Source of the DNA: Antilocapra americana
Lineage: Eukaryota; Chordata; Mammalia; Artiodactyla; Antilocapridae
Assembly: GCA_007570785.1 (NCBI GenBank)
Contig: ML664183.1
Span: forward strand, 16,561,412-16,625,411
Reading direction: 5' to 3'
Length of the DNA stretch: 64,000 bases
Shown: positions 21,427 to 33,620 of the stretch, one piece after another
Layout of the letters: each line of letters opens with the position of its first letter
Numbering within the stretch: position 1 is the stretch's first letter
Program-made: the position numbers and the translations under genes
The notes under the pieces: model-generated
Database searches by the model: none
What the model was told of the DNA's origin: nothing
Seen by the model: only the letters and a program-made list of their open reading frames with translations

Positions 21427-23897
21427 CGTACCCTATGTACAGTGGCAGAGTAGAAACTAACAGATGGCAATTTAAAATTCCCATGAAGAAAAGGGAAGAT
21501 AGGAAAACACAACAGCCACTTGTCCACAGCAGTGACCCAAGTTCCCCTCCCTTGACTGAATAAATATCCTCGGTGTGACCCTGCTTCTGCCCACTAAGTT
21601 CTTCCTTCTTTGTTATACTGAAATGAGTGGCAAAGAGCAGACCTTCCTTGGGAGCTGTACAGCTTTAGTAACTCACTTCCTGCTTGAGACATATCTAGGG
21701 GATGAGGGCTGTTCTGGGGAAAGAAAGAATTACAGGCCTCTGGGCTACTTGGTTCTAGCTGATTCCATGTATATGTAACTACGGCCAAAGAGCTCATCCA
21801 GAGTTGTATTTGTTTAAACTGATCTTACATTTACTCATCTTTGTGCTCCCCTCCCCACTCTCTCTCTTTCTACTTTTAGCTCTCTTGAAACGATCCGCAA
21901 CAATAGGTTTCAGTGGGATAACAAAACCCTTCATCATATTTTGGCTTCTGAATCAGCTCCCATATCTGGACAAGAAGTCTTACTGGGACACAGCTGGGAG
22001 GTCTGAGAGCTATAATATTATCACCTGCTAAGGCCGCCCCTTAGAACATGAGTCACCTTTTTTGTAATTCGCCTGAGGTCATCAGTCTAGAAGTAGCAAA
22101 ATGTTTGTAGATCACATCAACATTCGGAGTTTTCCCAACCAGTTTCACTAAAATTTCTGGATTTCATATCATCCAGTTTACCTTCCCAAGACTTCACTTT
22201 AGACAATTTTCCCGAACAGTTTGCCATTGCATAGCCAGAATCCTCAGATTTCTAGTTTGCAATGTTTTTCCTTGCTTCCCACTATGAGATCACCAAGCCA
22301 CTTATTTTTGGCTTTGTTATGGTAGCACCCCACTTCTGATTGCAAATTCTGTTCAGATAGGATATAACACAAGCTGCTATCACAATCAAACCCAAAGTGC
22401 AGTTTCTTAAACAGGACACATTTATCATATTTTAACAATTTAAAAAAAATTTTTTCAGTTTTAAGCAATTCTGAAATGGGAAAGGGCCTTATCATTAATT
22501 GCATCTTCGCACTGTTCATAGCTTGATTGGCTATGTGTGTTTTTCCTCTTGAGGCTATATGAAATAATAGGGTTCTTGCAACTGATGGCACCTCAGGTTG
22601 GATCTCTCTCTCTCACAGAACAGTCCAAACATTGACAGTCCAAGATGAATAGAGCAGTTCTATCATCCTTAACGTGAGACTCCCTTATTTAGGTCCAAGG
22701 TGTCTACTCCAACTCTTCCATCACTTACTGGCCAACAAAAATGAGGAAAGACTTAGGGAAGTGCGTGTTCATCCCTTTTAAAGATACAACTTAGGAATAC
22801 TACATATTATTTCTACCCCAGCCATTAGCCATCCATTAATCCCATGTTCAGTCATACCTTCAAAAAAAAAAAAGTCTTAGAAAGTAGTCTCTATCTGGAC
22901 AACAATGCTCCCAGCTAAAACTCAGTAGGTTTTTTAATGATAGGAAAGAGAAAGAATGAATATTAGGAATGAACTAACTGCCTTTCCAATACCTCTGCTT
23001 CCAAATTCCTATTTCCACAGTTTATCTCCCAACTCATTAATTATCAACCCCAATCAGTACCTTGATCCCCCAAATTCCCTCCCTCAGGCAGTTTGTATTT
23101 GAGAGGTTGACTTTATGAAGCCATGGCTTTGGGGAGGCAAGATTTCCATCACAACAATGATAGCAACTTCAAGCTAGATAGTAGACAGCCCTCTTCTTGT
23201 CTTCCTGCTACCCATCCAACAACTGTAGGCTGGTGCCTTTTTCAATCTGATCGTCTTCTCTCTCGTCACCCTCTGTGCTCCCTCTTCTGACACCACTTTC
23301 TCATATACCAGTCCATGTCCAGCGTAAGGCAAGTCTGCTCTCCCTTGCCTTCCCTTCAGCCCTTTGAACCCATGCCCCCCGAGCCTCCCTTTTATCACTA
23401 ACAGCATCAAGGATTTTTCCTAAATAGACACCTTTCCCCAAAAGAATTCTGATGGAGTCACCTGTAAAGACAATAACACTACTATACTGCTTCAAAAAGC
23501 CTGTTGGGAACCCAGGGAACAATATCAAAGTCAAGGCCAGATGCTTAAAATTCTACCAGATGTCACCTGACACAAATCTAAAGTGGAAAAAGTAGGATTC
23601 AGCAAATCCATAGTACTCAGCATTCTCTTAAAACATTGTGTATCGCTTTGAGAACAAGTCCACAAAATGATATTTATTTTCTGCCTTGTTAGCCCTCTAA
23701 CAATATCATGTTCTATATTGGTTTGCCAGTTTCCTCACTGAGGTTTTTAGCAGTACCACCACCATCCACACACTGACGAGGGTATCTGCTCAGCTGTAAA
23801 AGCGATATAGTTCTTCCTTAGATGCCAGTAATGAAGTATTGATGTGCCCCAGCTCCAGAAGGCTGCCATTTATTCTTCCCCTGGTCTTTCTAGTGCC
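21427..23897. other. Unassigned intergenic sequence
   Basis: About 2.5 kb with no gene, RNA or named repeat recognised. A-runs lie near 22442 and 22861. The 115-codon minus frame (22244-22591) lacks any recognisable motif. Confidence 0.5.
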
Positions 23898-24110
23898 TGA
23901 CTTCCCTGGTGGTTCAGAAGGTTAAGAATCTGCCTGCAATGCAGGAAATCCGGGTTCGATCCCTGGGTCAGGAAGTTCCCCTGGAGAAAGGAAAGGCAAT
24001 CCACTTCAGGATTCTTGCCTGGAAAAGTTCATAGACAAATAAACCTAGTGGGCTACAGTCCATACGATCGAAAAGAATCAGACACAAGTAAGCAACTAAC
24101 TTACACACAT
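23898..24110 (+). mobile_element. Bov-tA SINE
   Basis: Forward element from 'tgacttccctggtggttcagaaggttaagaatctgcctgcaatgcagg' through 'gggttcgatccctgggtcaggaag' (box B-like) and 'ggattcttgcctgg' to 'cagacacaagtaagcaactaac', then a short CA-rich tail. Moderate divergence. Confidence 0.93.
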
Positions 24111-24457
24111 GCCAGCTATTTATTGTCTCTTTCCTGGTGCTTGGGTATCTGTTATTTATATTCTCTTTCCCCCTATTTTATTTGAACTGAAAACATGCCT
24201 GTCGGTGCTGGCATTAATATGCACAAGATTCATCCAGCGTGGAGCTTGATACCATCAGTGCTTTCCATCCAACTTTCCCAGCATCTGTAGCTCACTACCA
24301 GGCTTGGGAATTCCAAGCAGGACAGAACTCAGATCCTGCCAGCCTCTGGGCACAGACATGACGGGTTCTAGCAGCCTCCAACAGTGATGTATAACATTGG
24401 GCATGCAAGAGGTGGTGAGAATCTGGCGGCCTCGTGCCACTCATTGTCAACCTCCAG

Positions 24458-24497
24458 GTTTGGGTCAGTTCCTGTAAGTTTGGGTCAGTTCCTGTAA
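24458..24497. repeat. Perfect 20-bp tandem duplication
   Basis: The unit gtttgggtcagttcctgtaa occurs twice head to tail without mismatch (24458-24477 and 24478-24497). It is not part of a recognised repeat. Confidence 0.95.
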
Positions 24498-25727
24498 TGG
24501 CTGAATCACACTGGTAACATCCTCTTTTAATAAGAAGTAGACTTTTCACATTTTGCTTTCATGGAATTATATGTGAATACCTCATATGGTCAAGAGAAAG
24601 CAGTTCTGCACGCCTATATTTAAATGCTGCAAATAATTCCTGCTCGCTCTAATTCTATCCAGATGTGGATACTCCATGCCCATGTAAATGAGATGGCTGG
24701 CTTTCTTTTCGGCCTTGTCGAGAATCTGCATTCTGACTCACACAGAAAAAAAAAAAACAAAAACGGAAAGAATGTGCGGCAACTACACACAAGACATGCT
24801 ATTTTAATAGTACCAGCTCTGTTGAAGGGAAAATCAGTGCTTTTGTGCTGCAGACAACAGCATTTGCATTTTGAGGGGCTAGACACCACAGCTCAGTAAG
24901 GACCATGCCCCCTATGGCCTTTCATCCTGGGTGTCAGCTTTTTCTGTGGTTGGATTTCTTCTTTGGGTTCTAAGTATTCTTGACTAGGAGCCACATCTGT
25001 TCTCTGCCCCCAGCCTGGCTGCGGTGACTTTCTAAAAGGGAAGGATTATTTTGAGATAATGGGTCCTCTGTCATGCCTACAGCATTTTTCCATTCTGTGC
25101 CTCTCTCTCTCTCGAGCAGTGAGCAGCAGTTGGGCAACTGTGGGCACCCAAAACCCAGAACACAGAAAGCAATTCACACGGCCCATCGTGTTTTGTGTTC
25201 CACAGTGTCTCGTTTAAAACACAACTCACCAAAGGCCCATTTCACAAACTGGGCTCTTACAAAATGGAAAAAAATAAAGAAGGGAAAAGGCATCCGTTCT
25301 CATTTTTTACGTTTTGGAGTCATTTACTGATGGATCTTTGGATAAGCTGGTTCCATAATTGACAGAATTAAATCCATCTTCAATCCACCTTCACCCCAAT
25401 CTCATCCTTCCTGCTTTGAGGCAGCAGGGGAAAGAAACCCCACAGATGGTGGAGGTGCCTGGAGGCACCGGAAGTAACAACTCTGCCTTCCTCAAGATGA
25501 CCTTGAAGCAGCTCCTCAAGGCTTGCTCCAGCTCTGCTAGAAACCCAGCCCCTTACCACCATCTCAGATGCCACCCTAGTTAGTCTATGACTTTTGACAT
25601 GTGTATTAATTTACCCTGAACTGAATGTGAGCTGAGAGATGAAATTCAGAATAAATGGAATCAATCACCACTGGGACTAACACCAACCATAAATTCCTTA
25701 GAACAATAAAACCACATTATACTGACC
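24498..25727. other. Unassigned intergenic sequence
   Basis: No gene or repeat family recognised. An A-rich tract lies at 24747-24764 and a (TC)n patch near 25102-25113. Confidence 0.5.
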
Positions 25728-25865
25728 AAGTTTGTACAGTTTATAGAGTGCTTTTTAGGCAACCTCATGCTTGATCCTCGTGGGCATTCTATGAGGCAGG
25801 CAGGGCAAACTTACTACTCAGGTGTTCCAGGTGAGAAACATAAAACACAGGGAACAGTGTTAATG
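25728..25865 (-). mobile_element. MIR-like ancient SINE
   Basis: Reverse MIR wording: 'gtacagtttatagagtgctttttaggcaacctcatgcttgatcctcgtgggcattctatgaggcaggcagggca', then a diverged 'ggtgagaaacataaaacacagggaacag'. Confidence 0.65.
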
Positions 25866-26328
25866 CCCTAGGATATCAGAACTCTCAAAAGAAAGAGATG
25901 AACTCAGCCCAGGGCTTCTGTTTTCCTGCTCCCAACTATTTTCACCACATTTTAAACAGACACTCCTCCCAGAGTCACTATCTCTACCTTCCAGTCGTCT
26001 AACTCAGTAGTCTCCCAAAGGGAGACTTATTTGGGAACAGGGCAGCCTGCTATCCCAGTTTGCCTGAACTCTCAGTGCTAAGAGCAGGACTTCCCTGAAC
26101 AAACCAGGACAGTTGGTTGTCACTGCAGGCAGGACCTCCAGCCCAAGTGGGGCTCACAATAGCCACACACAACCCCCAATCAGCAGATGCCATTCTCAGA
26201 TCAAGTGTGCCTCTTCCCAGGGATGCCTCTAGCACAGAGGATGGAGAAATCTGAAGGGCCTGGGCTTTTGATGAGACATGCAGGAATCCTTCAGCAGCCC
26301 TGTCCTCTAAAAGCACCAGTGAGGCAAC

Positions 26329-26397
26329 TGGTACTTTTTTCCAGGCAACCCTGGAAAAACCCTATCTGGTGCTTTTTCCAGGCAACCCTGGAAACCT
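26329..26397. repeat. Tandem duplication with palindromic core
   Basis: The word ttccaggcaaccctggaaa occurs twice about 42 bp apart (26339-26357 and 26380-26398 approximately), within near-identical 'ggt(a/g)cttttt' contexts. Each copy has inverted arms ttccagg/cctggaa. It looks like a ~41-bp local duplication in otherwise unassigned sequence. Confidence 0.8.
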
Positions 26398-26865
26398 TCG
26401 GGAAGAAGGCATGGATCAAAGAGTTGTCCTTCCTATTCAATCACAAAACCCTGCACAGCTTTGCCACCACAAGGGTCATGACAGTCACTGGCCAAGAAAT
26501 ACTCTGCCTGGAGCAGCGGGAGAGGCTGAAGTTGTGCCCCAGCCATGTAGAGGGGCCACCTTAAGTTCCAAGGCAACTGGACAACAGAAGAGACTGAGCA
26601 CAGCCAATTAACTTCCAGGGATGCAGGGACTATCCTGGGGACTTTGAGGGGTATGGCTGGACTCACAAAATTTGGATTAAACATCGTCATTCATGATATA
26701 ACAGCAAATGTCCAACATAAAATGTGGGTTATAAAAGGGAGAACATGGTTATCTGTGGAAATGTTATACAGGCATTAAAAATTGTACTCAAGTACAGTAT
26801 GTAATTACAGAAAATTATTCTGATATATTATGTTTATGAAAAATTTAATGCATACATGTATATGC

Positions 26866-26894
26866 TATATATATATATATACACACACACACAC
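26866..26894. repeat. (TA)n(CA)n compound microsatellite
   Basis: TA units switch directly to CA units, then revert to AT-rich sequence. Confidence 0.9.
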
Positions 26895-27007
26895 ATATAT
26901 TAATACAGGACACACAGAAATGCATCCAGATATCTCAGACCTTACCAGACAAATAAAAGTAATCATCATCACCATCATCATCTTCAAATTTCTCTCTCTA
27001 ACTCCCC

Positions 27008-27135
27008 TTTTAGAGTCTAATTTCCTTGGGGAAAGAAATCTTTATCTGTCTTGTTCACCTTGATACCTTAGCACTTAGAAGAAAATCTATCTGGCTTATA
27101 GTATGCACTTGGTAAATATTTATCAGGTAACTGAT
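27008..27135 (+). mobile_element. L2 LINE 3' end
   Basis: Forward L2 3'-terminal wording: 'gtctaatttccttggggaaagaaatctttatctgtcttgttcacc' followed by 'accttagcacttagaagaaaatctatctggcttatagtatgcacttggtaaatatttatcagg'. Ancient and diverged. Confidence 0.65.
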
Positions 27136-28385
27136 GGCTGTCACAACATAGATTCTTATCAGGATAATTCCTAGAAATTAGGCCCTTTCAAAATATTCCC
27201 TCATAATTTTAGAAAGTTTCCAAAGGATTGTCTTATGTATCCCACCATCGGCATCTCCCAGCATTCAGCATGCTGGCCCCCTTGTCAATGTCCTCTGACC
27301 ACGAAACATCAGCTGTCACCATTGCTTTTCAGTCAAAACCTTATCACCTATGCCCAGGATTGAATTCCAATAGTTAAGCAGCCAAACTACTGCCAGGTTT
27401 AAGTGAGAGGTTGAAAAAATGCCCTCCTCTCCAATTCTGGACATAACTTTGCACTAGCCCCAGAGGGGCTCTCTTTGGCCCAGAGATTGACTGTCTCTCT
27501 TGACTTCTATGATTTTCTGATTTGGGGCCCTCACTCTTCTAACCATAAATGTTCAAATCCAGTGAAAAACTTAGGCAGAGATAAAACACTATATTGCTCA
27601 TCCCAGCCTTTCTGCACTCTTCTTTGGTCCAAACTCCCCCCATCTTCACCATGATAAAACAAAACTCCCCTTGCATTATAATATGCAAACAGGTTCCAAG
27701 CAAAGGGAGAGATGGGGGCATATTTTTAGCACTTACTGCATCTGGTCCTCAGCTCAGCCAGTCCAACAGAACTCAAGGTGGAATGGACAGCTAGGGACAG
27801 CAGAGTTCCAAGGGCTCATAAACAGCAGTCCTCTTTTCCTGCTCAACCTAGAAGACAAAGGTGAATGAAGACTCGACTCTCACTTTTCTTGATACAAGGC
27901 TGATCAAAAGCTAATTCTCATATATTGTGGTTTACATATGCTGGAAAACAAATTTCCTAATCCTGGACTCCTAACCAGCATGATTTAACCATCCAGCCTC
28001 CCCAGGGAGCTCCCCGAGCTTGCAGCATGACTGAGAGCAAGTGGGACCACACATTCCTGGCAGGGGCACACTCCAACAGAAGGAGGAGCTGGGTGCTTCA
28101 TACCTAATTCCTCTCCCAAACTTGCCAGTCTAAAGATATACCCTCTCCCCAGGAGTCAAGCCAGAGATAAGAATGAGCATCTAAGAGTGTTATAGCCAGA
28201 GGTGGGGGCAGGGTGGGGAGGTGTTCCTCACCATGCAAAGCAATAGCAATAATAGGAAGTAAATTTTCCTCTGACAACAGAAATATAGAGAGCTATAGGA
28301 AATGTAAAAACTCTAGGTCAACTATTTTGACTCCCAGGTCATGAAATTATGGATGATTTTTAGTTTCCTCCGTGAACACATTCTG
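27136..28385. other. Unassigned intergenic sequence
   Basis: No gene or named repeat recognised. Confidence 0.5.
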
Positions 28386-28440
28386 TATGTGTGTGTGCAC
28401 ATGTATGAAAATGTGTGTGTGTGTGAAAATGTGTGTGCAT
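28386..28440. repeat. Interrupted (GT)n tract
   Basis: Two GT clusters separated by 'gaaaat' spacers ('gaaaatgtgtgtgtgtgtgaaaatgtgtgtg'), a small higher-order repetition. Confidence 0.85.
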
Positions 28441-30143
28441 ATACATTTTCTATACATATGCCATTTGTTTGAAAAATTGGAAAAGAAAAATAAAATGGAA
28501 TTGGAAAAGAAAAGGAACTATTCAAGATTATAGTTCAAATAAAATGAAGGAAATAAAATCCTACTTCGAGACATTAGCTGAGGTAACCATGAGATTGTCT
28601 TTCTCTTTTCTTGATTTCACTTGAAATATAACCTTGAATAATTAACTCAGCTACTGTCTAGAAGAAACATGCACCTTGACAACTGATGACATTGCATCTG
28701 CGTTGGTGGCCCACTCATATCATGGAAACGAACTTTCAGCCTCAGGTGCAGGGAAGAAAGATTGTTCAGAAACTTTCAGGCTAAAGACTAGACCTGCAGC
28801 AAAAATATGTTCACTGGTGCTCTCCAAAGACATGAAGAGGGCCCACTGATCTCCTCTAACTAGTCATTGAAGATTCCAAGAAAAAAAGACTATAAAACCC
28901 CTAAAGAGATGTTTCTTGCCTATGAGGATGTGAGGCTCTTGGTGGGGAGGGGCAGAAGAACCACCCCAGAACCTGAAACAGTGGAATCACAGAAGGTCTG
29001 AGCTGGGAGAATCCTTGGGGAAGGGAGAGAACCTGGTGTTCAGCCATCTAAATTCACTGCTGAAGAAAGAGCAAAGTGACTGTTGATGGAATGCAAAGTG
29101 ATTTGATGAGTCTTCCACAATTCTTTAGTAGCATTAAGGCGTCTTCCACTTTTCTTCCCCCTTTTTTTCAGTGAAAAAGGATAAATGTCAGGTGGCCAAG
29201 AGGAGAAGAATTGACATGATATGAATCAAATTGTAAGAAAGTTGTCTGGTCTTAAGAACACGCCTCTTCATAAAAGCAACCAGGTGATCAATACAGTTTG
29301 GAGGACCCACACAAGAGAGCTGAAGAATAACAAGTATAGCCTGTTCCCAAAGTGTGGTCAGTGGGCTCTGCCTCCATGGGATAGAAACAAGTCTGATGTG
29401 AGAGAAGAGGAGTGAGGAGTGGCTGAGAAAGATGGGGTTAAACAACATTTTAAATGATTTATGTTTGTGAATTGGTATCTCAAATAGCTTCAACCAATGA
29501 AACTGTCCATATCTTGTAGGACTAATGTTGGATAGATATAATTTGGATAATGCTAAGATAGAGGGTCATAGCCTTAGGCAAAACCCTTAATTTATTTGTA
29601 GCAGTGGTGCAGCCTAAGTTGTCCATGGCTGTTGGCCTCAGTCCTGTACCCTGAGTCTTTCTTCAGATAGTTAGAAATTCTACTCAGGAATGTTCCTGAA
29701 CAGTAATCTGCTATTTGAGAACCACATGTCTGTTTATTTTCATGTTGCTAATTTTCTTGCTTCATCATCTGTGATTCAAAAATTCTTTTTCTGCACTGTA
29801 AGAGATAATGAAATATCTTCCTTAAAACTCTAGCCTTATTTTGATCACAAGCTTCTCTTTTGATGGACTATGGCATAGTGCCAAATAAAACCAGGAAGAA
29901 AATCAGTAATGCCTGATAGAGGAGCCTAGACAGGAAACAAATCAAACCACCTCATTTTGAACAGGATCTGGTCAATCACTTCTAAATGACAACACTGCAA
30001 GAAAATACAAGCTATTGATTTTTTGGCTGCTTTTATATTAAAAAAGAAAAAGTTCCTTTGTCAAATTGGAGTTTCAAAAGGCATCTGTCACTGGGATAAA
30101 GCAGGTGCCTTTAGATATCACTTGGAAGAGAAGTAGGTGGCAG
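28441..30143. other. Unassigned intergenic sequence
   Basis: About 1.7 kb without a recognisable gene or repeat family on either strand. Confidence 0.5.
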
Positions 30144-30352
30144 GGCTTCCCCAGTGGCTCAGTGGTAAAGAATCCACCTGCAATGCAGGAGCCTCAGAAA
30201 ACACAGATTTGATCCTTAGATTGGGAAGATCCCCTGGAGCAGGGCATAGCAACCCACTCCAGTAGTCTTGACTGAAGAATTTCATGGACAGAGGAGCCTG
30301 GCAGGTTATAGGCCATGGACTTGCAAAAAGTGGGACACAACTAAAGCAGCTT
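30144..30352 (+). mobile_element. Bov-tA SINE
   Basis: Forward: 'gggcttccccagtggctcagtggtaaagaatccacctgcaatgcagg', then 'gggaagatcccctggagcagggcatagcaacccactccagtagtcttg', then 'gacacaactaaagcagcttagcatg'. Clear but moderately diverged. Confidence 0.93.
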
Positions 30353-30551
30353 AGCATGTATGCACTCAGGTGACAAGCTAAAGATTATATATAAATATAC
30401 AATCTTGTATGTGGATCTTGCTATAAATAGGCTATTTTCTTAGCAGTTCCAAATGTATAATAAAGAAATAAACTAAAATTTGATCTAAATTATTATCAGG
30501 ATCTACAGAGCTAAATCTAGATTCCAATAAAAGTCAAGGCCAAAGAAATAA

Positions 30552-30764
30552 CTGTTGCTGTTATTTAGTCACTTAGTCACGTCCAACTCTTTGTGACCCC
30601 ATGGACTATAGCCCTCCAGGCTCCTCTGTCTATGGGATTTCCCAGGCAAGAATCCTGGAGTGGTTTGCCATTTCCTGCTCCAGGGGATCTTCCCAACCCA
30701 GAGATCAAACCCAAGGCTCCTGCCGCATCTCCTGCATCATAGGCACCACTGAACCACCGAGGAA
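30552..30764 (-). mobile_element. Bov-tA SINE with perfect target duplication
   Basis: Reverse element 'tagtcacttagtcacgtccaactctttgtgacccc' to 'ccaccgaggaa'. The 13-bp duplication gccaaagaaataa lies at 30539-30551 and 30765-30777, perfectly conserved. The head carries a small internal duplication ('gctcctgccgcatctcctgcatc'). Confidence 0.95.
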
Positions 30765-30777
30765 GCCAAAGAAATAA

Positions 30778-31975
30778 TACATATACACAAACTTGGTCAA
30801 GAGAGTAAAGAATGAGTGTCACTGAACCCGTGAATGACAAAATACCTTTCTTTGTTTCAAACCTACTCTAGGTATGGGAATATTCACGATGAATGTGACT
30901 AAAAATGTACGTAGAGCAGTCTTGATGAAGTTCTTAAGCCATCCAAACCTTCAGATGCATGTCACTTCTAGTGAAGGCGACTGAAAACTTAGAATATGCA
31001 GCCTTTGATATGAGATCCTTTTCTTCCTGCAAGAAAATACCACAATGCCCACCCCTAGACTAAACGGTCAACTACAGTCCTACAGAGAGAAACCAAGGCC
31101 AGTGACTTCAGTAGCCACAAAGAGGTGTAATTATTGATTGTGTGTATAATTTAGATTTAAACTCTGGCACATCTATAGTTGGGAGAACAAGTAGCAAACT
31201 ATTTTAACATATGCTTCTACCTTCACACTTGTTTCTAAAATTTTTTGTCTTACATGCCTTAAGTAACACTTCGTGCCATTCTCATGGTCATCAGAAAGAG
31301 AAAATTGATCCTCATGGTCTACAAGCCCTCTGTTTCATAAACAGGATCTTGTCTTAGCAAGTGTTTTCTCAAGAAGACATCATCAAAGAAATATTTATCC
31401 TTGAAAACAGAAACATCAATAGAACATAATTAAATAATTTCTTAATTTTGTCTCCCCTGCTGTGAAAATTAATCTGCATTTGCATTTTAGAGAGAGCTTT
31501 GGTTTTGCCTGGGGCGGGGGCAGAGTCTGCACTGCATAGAGGAGTGGAAGCTGTGGCTCTATGAAATTATAGGCTGCAAAAGGAGTTATAAGGGAGGAGA
31601 GCTGGGAAGAGGAAACAAAGCAAGGTGGGACTGGGTCTCTGGGAGGAGGGGAGGGCTGAGCCCAGCTAAGTGTCCCCATTTTTTTTGCATCCGCTTCCCC
31701 ATTCAGGCTACATTCTTGGGTTATAGGTGTTTCCTGAATTTCAGACTCTGGTCCTTTCCCACATTCATAGGAAAAAAAAAAAAGATTTTTTTTTTTTTAA
31801 ATTTACTAGGAAGTAACAATACTACTTCATAGCAGATATTTTCTATAAGATAAGATACACATGTAGAACTGAGAGTCAGACACACAAAGGAAAACAGAAG
31901 GACAAAGAGAGAGGAAGCAGTGTGAGAAAACCTGCCCACTGGCAAAACCTTCTAAATTAGAAAAAAAAAAAAAAT
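30778..31975. other. Unassigned intergenic sequence
   Basis: Includes an A-run/T-run doublet at 31769-31800 and an A run ending near 31974. No gene or named repeat recognised. Confidence 0.5.
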
Positions 31976-32453
31976 CAAGGGTAATGAAAACATACATATG
32001 GCCAACAGGCACATGAAAAAATATTGTGTGCGAGGGTGCTCAATTTTGACTCTTTGCAATCCCATGAACTGTATTCCACATGGGTAATTATTATAGAGAT
32101 GCAAATCAAAACAACAATGAGGTACCCCCTCACACCAGTCAGAATACCCATGATCAACAAATCTACAAACAATAAATACTGGAGAGGGTATGGAGAAAAG
32201 GGAACCCTTCTACCCTATTGGTGGGAATGTAAGTTGATACAGTCATTATGGAGAACAGTATGGAGATTCCCTAAGAAAGTAAAAAATAGACTTACTACAT
32301 GATCCTGCAATCCCACTCTGGAGAATAGATTTGGAAAAGATGAAAATTCCAGTTCCAAAAGATACACGCACCATAATGCTCATATTAGCACTATTTACAA
32401 TAGCTAAGAAATAGTAGTTACCTAAGTGTCCATCAACAGAGGAATGAATAAAT
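31976..32453 (+). mobile_element. Older L1, ORF2 3' part (left half)
   Basis: Diverged L1 ORF2: 'catatggccaacaggcacatg', then (after a SINE fragment) 'gagatgcaaatcaaaacaacaatgaggtaccccctcacaccagtcagaat', then 'tggtgggaatgtaagttgatacagtcattatggagaacagtatgg'. The reading frame decodes words such as '[14 protein letters not shown]' but is broken. The element continues at 33167 after a younger L1. Confidence 0.9.
32024..32080 (-). mobile_element. Bov-tA 3' fragment embedded in the older L1
   Basis: 'gtgctcaattttgactctttgcaatcccatgaactgta' is the reverse Bov-tA 3' end, replacing the few L1 bases expected between 'cacatgaaaa' and 'gagatgcaaatc'. Ends are approximate and there is no clear target duplication. 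Confidence 0.65.
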
Positions 32454-32468
32454 AAGATGTGGTGTGTG

Positions 32469-32857
32469 GGGAATGCAAACTAGTACAGCCACTATGGAAA
32501 ACAGTGTGGAGGTTCCTTAGAAAGCTGCAAATAGACCTGCCATATGACCCAGCAATCCCACTGCTGGGCATATACACCGAGGAAACCAGAATTGAAAGAG
32601 CCACGAGTACCCCAATGTTCATCGCTGCATTGTTTACAATAGCCAGGACATGGAAGCAACCTAGATGCCCATCAACTGACAAATGGATAAGAAAGCTGTG
32701 GTACATATACACAATGGAATATTACTCAGCATTAAAAAAAAATTCATTTGAAGCAATTCTACTCAGATGGACGAAACTGGAGCCCATTATCCAGAGTGAA
32801 GTAAGCCAGAAGCAAAAACAACAATACAGTATATTAACGCATATATATGGAATTTAG
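32469..32857 (+). pseudogene. L1 ORF2p extreme C-terminus remnant
   Basis: The open frame from ~32469 to the stop at 32857 encodes the last ~129 residues of L1 ORF2p: '[19 protein letters not shown]', '[18 protein letters not shown]', '[20 protein letters not shown]' and an 'ILTHIYGI' end. No nonsense or frameshift is visible, but endonuclease and RT are absent through 5' truncation, so it is only a fossil of the replication protein. It reads through the A run that is frameshifted in the copy at 15916. Confidence 0.9.
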
Positions 32858-33151
32858 AAAGACGGTAACGAGAACCCAACATACGAGACAGCAAAAGGAA
32901 CGCAGATATATAGAATAGACTCGTGGACTTTGTTGATGAGGGTAAGGGTGGGATGATATGGGAGAAGGGCATTGAAGCATGTTAATTTTCATATGTCTAA
33001 TCAATTGCCAGCCCAGGATTGATGCTCGGGGCTGGTGCAGCGAGATTTCCCGGGGGGGGGGGGAGGGAAGAGGGAGGGGGGTTCTGGAGGGGAAGCATAT
33101 GTAAACCCATGGTGATATCATGACAATGTATGGCAAAAACAATTTAAAAAA
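32469..33151 (+). mobile_element. Young L1 3' end (683 bp) nested in older L1
   Basis: Forward L1 from 'gggaatgcaaactagtacagcc' in late ORF2, through the ORF2 end and 3' UTR (G-rich run near 33050-33080, 'gtaaacccatggtgatatcatgacaatgtatggc') to a short A-rich tail. A perfect 15-bp target duplication aagatgtggtgtgtg lies at 32454-32468 and 33152-33166. The old L1 reads continuously across the site once this insert is ignored. Confidence 0.96.
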
Positions 33152-33166
33152 AAGATGTGGTGTGTG

Positions 33167-33620
33167 TGCATGCAGCCACAATGGAATATTACTCTGCTGT
33201 ATAAAAGAATGAAATAATGTCATTTGCAGCAACATTGATGGACCTAGAGATTATCACACTAAGTGAAGTAAGCCAGAGAAAGACAAACACTATGTACTGA
33301 TAATATCACTTATGTGTGGAATCTAGAAAAATAATAATATAAATCAATTTATTTACAAAGCAGACTCACAGATATAGAAAACAAACCTAAGGTTACCACA
33401 GGGGAAAAGGGAAGAGAGGGACAGATTAGGAGTACAGGATTAACAGATACATGCCACTGTATATAAAATAGATGAACAATGAGGATTTACTCTATAGCAT
33501 GGAGAACAATATCCAATATCTTATAATAACCTATAAAGGAAAAGAATCTGAAGCTGTACACCAGAAACTAACAGAATAGTGTTAATCAACTACAGTTAAA
33601 TTTTGTAAAATGTTTTAAAA
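33167..33620 (+). mobile_element. Older L1, right half: ORF2 end and 3' UTR
   Basis: Continues the older L1: 'acaatggaatattactctgctgtataaaagaatgaaataatg', 'agtgaagtaagccagag', then a 3' UTR with 'ggattaacagatacatgccactgtatataaaatagatgaacaatgagg' and 'aaaagaatctgaagctgtacacc..aaactaacagaatagtgttaatcaactacagtt'. This 3' UTR differs from the young L1 copies and resembles L1MA-type older mammalian L1. Confidence 0.88.

Noticed and set aside
26187..26611. Overlapping plus-strand frames (125 and 80 codons) as exons
   Set aside because: No recognisable protein family. The interval contains a local duplication, and splice-site-like AG/GT bases are too common to support exons.
33050..33080. G-rich run as a functional G-quadruplex
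   Set aside because: It is the normal G-rich 3' UTR segment of a young L1, also seen as C-rich in reverse copies at 11010-11040 and 15580-15615; no independent evidence of function.
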